A DNA stretch of 64,000 nucleotides, taken from positions 1 through 64,000 of the forward strand of contig NZ_JAMXFD010000012.1 of NCBI RefSeq assembly GCF_025370875.1. The letters are read 5' to 3'. Below, piece by piece: positions 56,491-64,000 of this stretch (within the stretch, counting starts at the first letter, position 1; every line of letters begins with the position of its first letter). The notes under the pieces are model-generated. The model was not told the origin of the DNA. It saw nothing but the letters and a program-made list of their open reading frames with translations, and did no database searches. A program made the translations under genes and the position numbers. The DNA comes from Laspinema palackyanum D2c. Its GTDB lineage: Bacteria > Cyanobacteriota > Cyanobacteriia > Cyanobacteriales > Laspinemataceae.

Positions 56491-56710
56491 CGACTCTCCC
56501 CTGGATACGAAACTCCTAAGTTAAGATAATCTGCAAGCGGGAACAACAATATAGCCGATGGGACAGTCAATCATCAGAATCCATAGATTCTGAGTTTACG
56601 CACCTCCTTCTGGGAAATCTCATCATAATTGAGGTAAGCCACTCAGGGCTGCAATAAACCCGGTTTAAATCGGTGGGTTGAGGTCAAAATTAAGGAGTCA
56701 TCATCTGATT

Positions 56711-58189
56711 ATGTTGGACAGCTTAAAACTGAGGGGACGAATTCTTGCCTGCATTATTATCCCATTGTTAGTGTCCGGTGTACTGGCTACCCTGATTGTT
56801 TCAACGGTTAAAAAAGCCGAGGAACTCGATGAACAGATTGGGGTTTCTTCAGAAGTCATTGATCATTTGGCCGAAGCCACCCTGCAAGCGATTCGCATGG
56901 AACGCTCAACCCGAGGATATTTGGTGAGTGCAACCGATCGCCATCGCCAAGGATTTGAAACAGGTAGCGAGTCCTATAGCCGGTTGATTAATAGCTTAGA
57001 ACCCAAAATTGCTCAACTGGAGGACCCGGTACAACGGCAGCGATTTCAGGAGTACACTCAGTTAGGAAATCAACTGCGACAAGCTGATCTGCAAATGCTC
57101 CAACTGGCACAAACGGGTCAAAGGGAGGCAGCGGTGGCCTTATTTTCAACGGACCAAAGTAGCAATATCGTCCGGGATATCGAGTCGATTTACAATGCCT
57201 TTGTCCAACAAGAACGAGAGACAGTGGCGGCTAGAAAAGTACAAGCGCAAGCAGCGTTACATTTGTCCCTCGCCGTTGCCGGGTGGGGAAGTGCCCTCGT
57301 GGGGTTGATGACGATCGCCATTGGTGCCAAACTCGCCTCTAGCATCCGCGATCGCATCGAACGTGCCATTCATGAAGTGGCAACCTCCTCTACGGAATTT
57401 GCCGCTACCTTCAGTCACCAGGAAACTTCCACGAACGCTCAAGCGATTTCCGTCAACCAAACGACGAGCTCAATGGAAGAGTTGAATGCATCCTCCAAAG
57501 CCACTGCGGAACAAGCCGAATCTGCTGCGGCTAACGCGATTCTGGTCTTAAACTTAGTGGATTCCTCCACCCATCATGAACTGCCGGTGCATCTGTCCTA
57601 CGGTTTGGGTTCCAATAACTCCACCCTTCTATCCCGCAATCGCCAGATTGGACAGCAAAATACCAGTTTAAAACAAACCGTCCATCAGATTGCCAACCGC
57701 ATCGAACAACTCACCCAACAACTGTCTCAAATTGATGGAATTGCCAGTAACGTTAGCAATATCGCCAATCAAACGAATATGTTAGCCCTCAATGCTTCCG
57801 TTGAAGCCGTTCGGGCGGGGGAAGCGGGGAAAGGATTTGGGGTGGTTGCCACAGAAATTCGCAAACTGGCGGACCACAGTGGCCGATGTGCCGATCGCAT
57901 TAATTCTCTGGTTAAAGAAATTCAATCGGCCACTTCCCTAACCGTTCAGGTTACAGAAGAAGGGACAAAAACCGTAGAAGTAGTGGTGGAAGCGATTGAT
58001 GAAATTGTTAATAATACGCAACAAATTTCATTAACCGCCCAACAGCAGGCGATCGCCATTCAGCAGGTTTTTGAAGCCATGAATGCCCTAAATAGAATTG
58101 CCTCAGAAACTGTTAACAGTATTTCTCAGGCAAAAATGGGCACTGAAAAACTCAATCAAGCCGCCCTCGACCTCAAAGAAATGGTCTGA
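56711..58189 (+). CDS. Methyl-accepting chemotaxis protein, second copy
   Basis: The protein has about 492 residues. The layout matches the first MCP: span near 11-32, helical CHASE3-type sensor, span near 195-215, signalling domain with [20 protein letters not shown]. In this copy the descending arm carries a segment that breaks the heptad pattern (SSTHHELPVHLSYGLGSNNS near 293-312) with proline and glycines. The ATG at 56711 follows AAGGAG at 13 bases. A TTG start at 56678 is less likely. Confidence 0.9.
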   Translation: MLDSLKLRGRILACIIIPLLVSGVLATLIVSTVKKAEELDEQIGVSSEVIDHLAEATLQAIRMERSTRGYLVSATDRHRQGFETGSESYSRLINSLEPKIAQLEDPVQRQRFQEYTQLGNQLRQADLQMLQLAQTGQREAAVALFSTDQSSNIVRDIESIYNAFVQQERETVAARKVQAQAALHLSLAVAGWGSALVGLMTIAIGAKLASSIRDRIERAIHEVATSSTEFAATFSHQETSTNAQAISVNQTTSSMEELNASSKATAEQAESAAANAILVLNLVDSSTHHELPVHLSYGLGSNNSTLLSRNRQIGQQNTSLKQTVHQIANRIEQLTQQLSQIDGIASNVSNIANQTNMLALNASVEAVRAGEAGKGFGVVATEIRKLADHSGRCADRINSLVKEIQSATSLTVQVTEEGTKTVEVVVEAIDEIVNNTQQISLTAQQQAIAIQQVFEAMNALNRIASETVNSISQAKMGTEKLNQAALDLKEMV

Positions 58190-59004
58190 GTATTCTTTCT
58201 ATTGGGGTTCTGGGGGATTCACAAGTTAGGGCTTTGCTCTTTCTTGGAGAGCGAATAGGAATCAGTCAGGGAGGCATCTTGTATTCCCGCTGAATTATCC
58301 TGAATCCGGTTATCCCTTGGGAAATCAGGCATCCATCAGAGGTGCTTTCCCTTGCCTTTGTCCGCAAATTATGCGAAAATTGCAATAGGCCAAAATATCG
58401 CAGCCGTTTCGATGAGGCCCAGAGGTGGAGAGAGTCCCCAGACCCAGACTTGGGCCGGAGAAAGAGCGGGAACGTCGGGGAATTGGGCCTCAATCTCCCG
58501 AGATTCAGGGAGGGAAAACTCCTGTGGGTGGGGTTTGCCGTCTGAATCGGCGACTGTTCATTGAGCAACCTGTTCAGGAATCCAGCGGGCGATCGCCTCG
58601 GAGTTTTGGCTCCTCACTGCTCCTCAATGGAGGTCTCTCCTCAACAAGCAGTTAAGTTACCAGAAAATCAGGGTGAAAACCATACCAGGAACGACCAAGT
58701 TCACCATCAGTTCAGGAACTAAACCGGGGATGATAGGAGCAAAAAGATTGCCAATTTCACCCCCCAAAAGATTGGCCTTTAGGAATGGGTCCAAACTGTT
58801 AAAATGAGCTTATGAAAACTCGAATCAATCTGGAGAGTTTTGGGCCAGGATTGCCAAAATTAAACCGGTCCAAAACCGAGTCGATCACGCCGGGAAACAG
58901 GCCGAGGAGAACCGGGGGAAATTTGAGTAAAAAAGGGGAATCTTCAAGGTAGGGGAAATTATCCCCCAGGAATCCCTAAATCGGACTTTGGAGGAGCTAA
59001 AACC
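58190..59004. other. 815-base gene-free stretch upstream of cheA
   Basis: Several short frames exist (for example 58266-58568 minus, 58342-58655 plus) but none has a ribosome site, a motif or the local codon style. No hairpin of note is visible. Regulatory RNA cannot be excluded from sequence alone. Confidence 0.35.
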
Positions 59005-61608
59005 ATGATGATCGACGATGAAGAACTCAGAGTTACATTCAAAGTAGCCAGTGAAGAGCATCTGCAGAAACTCAACGAAGGGTTATTGCACCTAGAACAG
59101 CAGCCGGATGACTTGGGGAAACTCGAAGAATTGATGCGAGAAGCCCATAGTCTGAAAGGAGATGCGGGAATGCTGGGGGTGAAAGATATTGCCACCCTGG
59201 CACATCAGTGGGAACATCTGCTGGGAACGGTTAAGCGCAAAGAAACCCCCTTAACCCCAGAGTTGTGCGATCGCCTTTATCATGGCTTAGATGCGATCGC
59301 CAAACTCGTTGAGGAATCCGTCACCGGCGAAGATGCCGGAGTCAATACCTTTTACGTCCTCGCCTACTTAATGGGCGCTTCCTCCGACACCAAGGAGACC
59401 GAAACTAAAAGCGCGCCACCCCAACCCCAGGAAACCGAAAACTCCCCACCCAGAGAACCGATCCCCCCGGAACAGAGGGACAGTCTCCAAGAGACCTTAG
59501 ACCGGGTAGACTCTGTAACGGAAACCGAAGGGACAGAAAGCTTCCAGGCAACGGAGGAACAGAGCGACCTAAACCGGGAACAAGCCCTAGAAGAAGCCCG
59601 CTTTGAAATGCTAGAGGTCATATCCCAGGTAGAAATCGCCGCCAGTTCCCCGGCCACAGTCAGCGCCACAGTCAATGGGCATAATGTGGCTCAAAAACAT
59701 CCGATTCCGGGGAACTCTAAACCCCTGGGCAGTAGCCCACCTCCCCCACCCCTAGGGGGCGATCGCCGTCGAGACTCCGGCCTAGCTCAACCTCCAGTCC
59801 TGCCCCCCCTCGTCCCAGTCACCCCAGCTCAAACCGATACCAGCAACTACCGGATCGACACCATTCGGGTCGAAACCCGCAATCTGGATAGTCTGATGAC
59901 CCAAACCGGGGAACTCACCGTCAGCAAAATCCGAATTGCCCATCGCCTCTCGGAAGTCGAAGAAATTGTCACCCTCTGGGAAGAATGGAGTCGCGATAGC
60001 TTTGTCAATCGCTTTGCCCTCGAAGAAGTCATGCGGGGCAACCGCAATGGCTCCTTAGACCGCTTGCAAAGCTTTCATCATCGCATCGAAGACCGACTCG
60101 AACGCCTCGGCCAAATTGTCAACCGCCTCAGAAATTCAGTTTATGAAGATAACGCCCGCCTCGACACCATTGCCGAGGAACTCGAAGAAGGCATCCGGAC
60201 CTTGCGCCTGCTGCCCTTATCCACCATCTTTACCCTATTTCCTCGGATGGTGCGGGATTTAGCCAAACAAGAAGGCAAGCAAGTAGAACTGCTGATTGAA
60301 GGGGGAGACACCCGCGCCGATAAGCGCATCCTGGAAGAAATGAAAGACCCGTTGATGCATATCATCCGCAATGCGATCGACCACGGCATCGAAACCCCTG
60401 GCGATCGCCAACAAAAAGGCAAACCCCCCAAAGCCACCATTATCCTCAAAGGCTACCAAACCGCCAACAACATCGTCATCGAAATCCGCGATGATGGGCG
60501 CGGACTCGACCTAGAAAAAATCAAACAAACCGCCCTCAAGCGGGGAATCTGCCGAGAAGAAGAACTCGCTGCCATGACCCCCCACCAAATCCATAGCCTA
60601 ATTTTCACCCCAGGATTCTCCACCCGGACCTTCGTCACCGAGGTATCTGGGCGCGGGGTGGGACTGGATGTGGTTCGCACCAACGTCGAACGGCTCAAAG
60701 GCAGTATTCATATTGACTCCACCCCGGGAGTGGGCACCACCCTGCGCTTATCTCTGGGCACCACCCTCGCCACAGCTCATGTTCTCCTGGTTGAAGTAGA
60801 AGGGATTGCCTACGCCCTGCCGGTGGAGTTCGTGCAACTGGCTCGTTTAGTTCCGGAGAGCGATATTTTTGCCCTAGAAGGACGGGAAACGATTATTTTA
60901 GACGGACAACCCGTTTCTGTGGTCAAACTCGCCGATTTGCTGGAACTGCCCCCAAGAGGCATTCTCAATTCCTCCAAAAGCATGAATACTTCCAGTCTGC
61001 CTTGCATTATTCTCCAAGTGGGGGAAGAACGCCTGGGAATCCTGGTGGATGCCTTGGTGGATGAGCAAGATGTGGTGCTTAAACCCCAAAGCAAACTGCT
61101 CAAACGGGTCCGGAATGTGGCGGGAGCAACGATTTTGGGAACTGGGGAAGTCTGTATGGTGTTAAATCCCCATGACTTGCTCAAGTCTGTGCGAAAGCCG
61201 AGAAAATCTATTGCTCCGGCGAAACCGCAGCCCGAGAGCGATCGCAAATTATTAGTCTTGCTCGTAGAAGACTCGATCGCCACCCGCACCCAAGAAAAAC
61301 GCATTCTCGAAAATGCGGGATATGAGGTCGTCACCGCTGTGGATGGTGTCGATGGCTACAATAAACTTAGAACTCGGAACTTTGATGCGGTGATCTCCGA
61401 TGTCCAAATGCCGAATTTGGATGGTTTAGGGCTAGTGACCAAAATTCGTCAGCATAAGGAATATTCTGAATTGCCGATTATTCTGGTGACCTCCCTAGCG
61501 AGTGATGATGATAAACGCCGGGGGGCCGAAGCCGGGGCTAATTCCTACATTCCCAAAAGCAGTTTCAATCAAGACCTGTTATTACAAACGCTCAAACGGC
61601 TGATTTAG
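59005..61608 (+). CDS. cheA: CheA-type hybrid histidine kinase with C-terminal receiver
   Basis: The protein has 867 residues. Order: Hpt domain with phospho-histidine in REAHSLKGDAGMLG (His48), a long Pro/Glu/Ser-rich linker (130-275), dimerisation and ATPase domains, a CheW-like domain (about 580-720) and a receiver domain (about 745-867). The ATPase has HIIRNAIDHGIETP, IEIRDDGRGLDLEKI and SGRGVGLDVVRTNVERLKG; the receiver's acceptor aspartate is in AVISDVQMPNLDG. GGAGG precedes the ATG at a good distance. It receives MCP signals and probably feeds CheB (next gene) and other regulators. Confidence 0.95.
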   Translation: MMIDDEELRVTFKVASEEHLQKLNEGLLHLEQQPDDLGKLEELMREAHSLKGDAGMLGVKDIATLAHQWEHLLGTVKRKETPLTPELCDRLYHGLDAIAKLVEESVTGEDAGVNTFYVLAYLMGASSDTKETETKSAPPQPQETENSPPREPIPPEQRDSLQETLDRVDSVTETEGTESFQATEEQSDLNREQALEEARFEMLEVISQVEIAASSPATVSATVNGHNVAQKHPIPGNSKPLGSSPPPPPLGGDRRRDSGLAQPPVLPPLVPVTPAQTDTSNYRIDTIRVETRNLDSLMTQTGELTVSKIRIAHRLSEVEEIVTLWEEWSRDSFVNRFALEEVMRGNRNGSLDRLQSFHHRIEDRLERLGQIVNRLRNSVYEDNARLDTIAEELEEGIRTLRLLPLSTIFTLFPRMVRDLAKQEGKQVELLIEGGDTRADKRILEEMKDPLMHIIRNAIDHGIETPGDRQQKGKPPKATIILKGYQTANNIVIEIRDDGRGLDLEKIKQTALKRGICREEELAAMTPHQIHSLIFTPGFSTRTFVTEVSGRGVGLDVVRTNVERLKGSIHIDSTPGVGTTLRLSLGTTLATAHVLLVEVEGIAYALPVEFVQLARLVPESDIFALEGRETIILDGQPVSVVKLADLLELPPRGILNSSKSMNTSSLPCIILQVGEERLGILVDALVDEQDVVLKPQSKLLKRVRNVAGATILGTGEVCMVLNPHDLLKSVRKPRKSIAPAKPQPESDRKLLVLLVEDSIATRTQEKRILENAGYEVVTAVDGVDGYNKLRTRNFDAVISDVQMPNLDGLGLVTKIRQHKEYSELPIILVTSLASDDDKRRGAEAGANSYIPKSSFNQDLLLQTLKRLI

Positions 61609-61691
61609 ACTCGCTATAGAGGGAGTTCCCGATTCCTACCTGAACCGGGTTCGGTGATGGGTCCCAGGGTAAGCAGCAGCCAGAGTAAAGT

Positions 61692-62888
61692 ATGAACAAA
61701 AAGCCGATTCGAGTTTTGCTGGTGGAGGATTCTCTAGTGGCGTTGATGATTTTTAAGCGCCTACTGGGATCAACTCCCGAGATTGAAATTGTGGGGACGG
61801 CAAGGACGGGAATTGAAGGGTTGGAGTTGATTCCCCAGGTTCATCCCCAGGTGATTTGTACCGACCTGCATATGCCGAAAATGGACGGGTTGGAGTTTAC
61901 CAAAGAGGTGATGGCAAGGTTCCCCTGCCCGATTTTGGTGATCAGTTCTTCGGTACAAGCGGAGGATACTCATACGGTCTTTAATTTGCTCAAGGCAGGG
62001 GCGGTGGATGTGTTTCCCAAACCTCGACAGGGGGTGATGGGGAATTTTGAGGCGATTCGCCACGAACTGATTTCTAAGATTAAAGTGTTATCTGGGGTGA
62101 CGGTGTTTACGTTGCATCGTCGGGGTGCAGAACATCGGGAGACCCGACGCGCATCCCCGGAGGTTCTTCCCCCTAAAAATGCTGGCAAAATCCTCATCCC
62201 GGAACAGAAGCGAGTTGAGCCGGTGGTTCAAACCGTGAAAATTCCCTCGTCTTACACCCCGACTCCTCGTTATCCCTCTGCGCCTGCGAGTCCGGATGCG
62301 GCGGGTTCATTTCGGGGGGTAAAAATTGTGGCGATCGGGGCTTCGACTGGAGGACCCCAAGCGTTACATACGATTTTGTCTCAACTGCCTCCGAAGTTTC
62401 CGGTGCCGGTGATTTGTGTGCAGCACATTAGTGAGGGGTTTTTGAAGGGGTTGGTGGATTGGTTGGGTTCGGAATGTCACTTGCCGGTGAAAATTGCTCC
62501 GGCTGGTGAACGACCCGAAGCGGGAATTATTTATTTTCCCCCGGAACAAAAGCATTTAGAGTTGGATAATAGCGGTCGGTTTCTGTATTCAACTCTCGGT
62601 CCAGTTTCGGGACATCGCCCTTCGGTGACGGTGACGTTTAATGCCGTGGCGAAGTTTTATCGCCGTGCCGCATTGGGAATTTTGCTCACAGGCATGGGTC
62701 GCGATGGGGCGGATGGGATGTTAGAACTCTTCAAGCAAGGGGGGGTGACGATCGCCCAAAATGAGGCCAGTTCTGTGGTGTTTGGAATGCCCCGAGAGGC
62801 GATCGCCTTAAATGCGGCGCAGTATATTCTCCCGATTACGGATATTGCTCCCCTGCTCCTCCATCGCCTGATGAGCGATCGGCATTAG
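61692..62888 (+). CDS. cheB: Protein-glutamate methylesterase CheB
   Basis: CheB removes methyl groups from MCPs to adapt the signal. The 398-residue product has a receiver domain (VLLVEDSLVALMIFKRLL, acceptor Asp in TDLHMPKMDG) and a basic linker. The C-terminal methylesterase has the triad serine in IGASTGGPQAL near residue 220, histidine in CVQHISEGF near 247 and aspartate in MGRDGADGM near 341. It follows cheA by 83 bases. No cheR is adjacent. Confidence 0.94.
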   Translation: MNKKPIRVLLVEDSLVALMIFKRLLGSTPEIEIVGTARTGIEGLELIPQVHPQVICTDLHMPKMDGLEFTKEVMARFPCPILVISSSVQAEDTHTVFNLLKAGAVDVFPKPRQGVMGNFEAIRHELISKIKVLSGVTVFTLHRRGAEHRETRRASPEVLPPKNAGKILIPEQKRVEPVVQTVKIPSSYTPTPRYPSAPASPDAAGSFRGVKIVAIGASTGGPQALHTILSQLPPKFPVPVICVQHISEGFLKGLVDWLGSECHLPVKIAPAGERPEAGIIYFPPEQKHLELDNSGRFLYSTLGPVSGHRPSVTVTFNAVAKFYRRAALGILLTGMGRDGADGMLELFKQGGVTIAQNEASSVVFGMPREAIALNAAQYILPITDIAPLLLHRLMSDRH

Positions 62889-62957
62889 GGATTCTCACTT
62901 CATAGAAGGCGATCGGGAGCAATTATGGTGATTTACCTCAAATTTAAGTACGCCTCC

Positions 62958-63226
62958 CTCCGGTCCCCTCCCCTGTGTCTTGGGGAGGGTTAGGGTGGGG
63001 TCCTCCTGACGTGGCCAAGCCAAGTCAGGAAGAATGATTGGGTAGAGGGTCATAGTGACGAGGCGATCGCGCGTCACGAAGAAAGAGGTTGGACCCCCCT
63101 ACATACAGGCGCTTAAGCTGGAAAGAGTGCGTTATGTGGCGGTAAGCGGAGCTATCCCGTAGGGAATCGCCACATAACGCGGACCCCACCCTAACCCGGA
63201 CCTTGGCAAGGGGAGGGGACCGGAGG
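62958..63226. repeat. Long inverted repeat with nested hairpins
   Basis: Outer arms of about 46 bp: CCTCCGGTCCCCTCCCCTGT at the left and GGACCGGAGG-ending sequence at the right (62958-63004 and 63181-63226). Inside are three more hairpins: TCCTGACG...AGTCAGGA near 63001-63030, GTGACG...GCGTCAC at 63056-63078, and GCGTTATGTGGCG...CGCCACATAACGC at 63129-63180. The last contains the cyanobacterial repeat motif GCTATCCCGTAGGGA. It has the shape of a miniature inverted-repeat element. No gene is present. Confidence 0.75.
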
Positions 63227-63284
63227 TGCAGTTCATAGAAAGGCGAATCACCATGAACATGAAAAACGTACTCTTGTAAGCATA

Positions 63285-63356
63285 CTCCCCATCCTCCCCA
63301 TCCTCCCCATCCTCCCCATCTCCCCCATCCTCCCCATCTCCCCCATCCTCCCCATC
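63285..63356. repeat. Tandem CTCCCCATC repeat
   Basis: Eight imperfect 9-base units (CTCCCCATC, with CTCCCCCATC variants) run right up to the stop codon of the phosphatase gene. Such a tract is prone to slippage. Confidence 0.8.
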
Positions 63357-64000
63357 ACCGCTGCTTCATCACCACCAAAGTAATATCATCAAACACCTTC
63401 TGTTCCCCAATAAACTCCCGCACATCCTGAATCACCCCTTCTCGAATCGCCTCCACCGACTCCTGCCAATACTGCGACACCACCTCACACAATCGGTCCA
63501 TCCCATAGAACTCTCCCGCCATATTTTCCGCCTCCGGTATCCCATCGGTATAAAGCACCACCCCATCCCCAGGATTTAACTCCACTTCTGCCTGAGTAAT
63601 AAAATCAGAAATATCCATCTCTAATCCCACAGGAAATCCTAAATCCACCGTATCCAGTCGCTCAATTTCTCCCGTTCCCCGAACCACCAAAACCTCCTCA
63701 TGTTGTCCCGTAATCCGCAACAGGCCATCGGCATAATCCAGTAACGCCAACGTCAGATTCTTATCCGTCCGCATCCGCTGCACGTTATCATGAATCATCC
63801 GGTTGATGGTATTGAGAAACTTCACATAATCCGTTTCATCATTCACCAACAAAGTCCGCACAGCAGTTTGGACCATCACCATTACCATTCCCGCTTCTAA
63901 TCCATGTCCCGTGACATCCCCAATCCCGATTTTGATATGTCCCTCATGGTTCAACACATCATAATAATCTCCCCCGATTTCATCAGCCGGTTCCATAAAT
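63355..64000 (-). CDS. SpoIIE/PP2C-type serine phosphatase, C-terminal part
   Basis: The visible part (more than 213 residues) is a PPM/SpoIIE phosphatase domain. It has the metal-binding start PADEIGGDYYDVL, IGIGDVTGHGLEAGMVM, VVLYTDGIPEA and DDITLVVM, with the metal aspartates intact. The gene continues past the right edge, where sensor or receiver domains normally lie. Such phosphatases (RsbU type) act in partner-switching pathways. It is convergent with cheB, separated by the repeat region. Confidence 0.9.
   Translation of the reverse strand, partial: FMEPADEIGGDYYDVLNHEGHIKIGIGDVTGHGLEAGMVMVMVQTAVRTLLVNDETDYVKFLNTINRMIHDNVQRMRTDKNLTLALLDYADGLLRITGQHEEVLVVRGTGEIERLDTVDLGFPVGLEMDISDFITQAEVELNPGDGVVLYTDGIPEAENMAGEFYGMDRLCEVVSQYWQESVEAIREGVIQDVREFIGEQKVFDDITLVVMKQR

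Noticed and set aside
60810-61334. 174-residue minus-strand frame inside cheA
   Set aside because: Serine-rich composition typical of the antisense of coding DNA; cheA is clearly real.

Overview
The window reads as chromosomal DNA of a filamentous cyanobacterium, probably of the Oscillatoriales type (the order is inference). The evidence is the very frequent HIP1 octamer GCGATCGC, chlI (magnesium chelatase), cobalamin-type genes (cobD-like, cobH/cbiC), the cyanobacterial pilM-N-O-Q order, glcE/glcF glycolate dehydrogenase subunits, a CYP120-like P450, and many CHASE, GGDEF/EAL, TPR and chemotaxis proteins.

Region by region. (1) 1-6267 is a transposon graveyard. Three ISAs1-family copies (C, A, B) abut one another, an ISKra4-like element lies inside copy B, and an IS4-family element splits a decayed TPR-CHAT (caspase-like) gene. 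The region has no HIP1 sites until the IS block ends. (2) 6392-7693 is a sugar-type solute-binding lipoprotein. (3) 7971-13343 is the type IV pilus assembly set pilM-pilN-pilO, then a terminator fused to a strong-looking promoter, then pilQ. (4) 13781-16641 is a HU / CobD-like / FAD-oxidoreductase run. (5) 16723-29397 holds a CNNM-CBS membrane protein, mfd, a Uma2 protein with a small partner, an alpha/beta hydrolase, cobH, a membrane protein, dapB and a CHASE2-GGDEF-EAL protein. (6) 29411-29821 is a mirrored array of short palindromes. (7) 29945-37256 holds chlI, ruvC, an SpmA/SpmB fusion, an FHA protein, a small DUF7219-like protein, an SPFH protein and a P450. (8) 37385-38746 is a MazEF-like toxin-antitoxin remnant whose antitoxin is cut by an intact IS630 element. 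(9) 38773-43047 holds tRNA-Leu(UAG), holB, glcE, a second mirrored palindrome array and glcF. (10) 43180-48775 holds a TPR lipoprotein-like or exported protein, a small conserved protein, murD bracketed by cruciform repeats, and glyS. (11) 49153-64000 is a signalling block: CHASE histidine kinase, TPR protein, EF-G paralogue, two methyl-accepting proteins, a CheA-REC hybrid, CheB, and a SpoIIE/PP2C phosphatase that runs off the window.

Functional links. PilM/N/O form the inner-membrane platform for the PilQ secretin. The two MCPs, CheA and CheB form one adaptation and signalling locus, and cyanobacterial loci of this kind usually steer pili (inference here). GlcE and GlcF are two subunits of one enzyme separated by hairpin repeats. 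No CRISPR array, rRNA or complete prophage is visible. The least ordinary items are the two mirrored palindrome arrays, the cruciform repeats around murD, the IS-split MazEF pair that can be rebuilt exactly in frame, and the pilO/pilQ terminator-promoter overlap.
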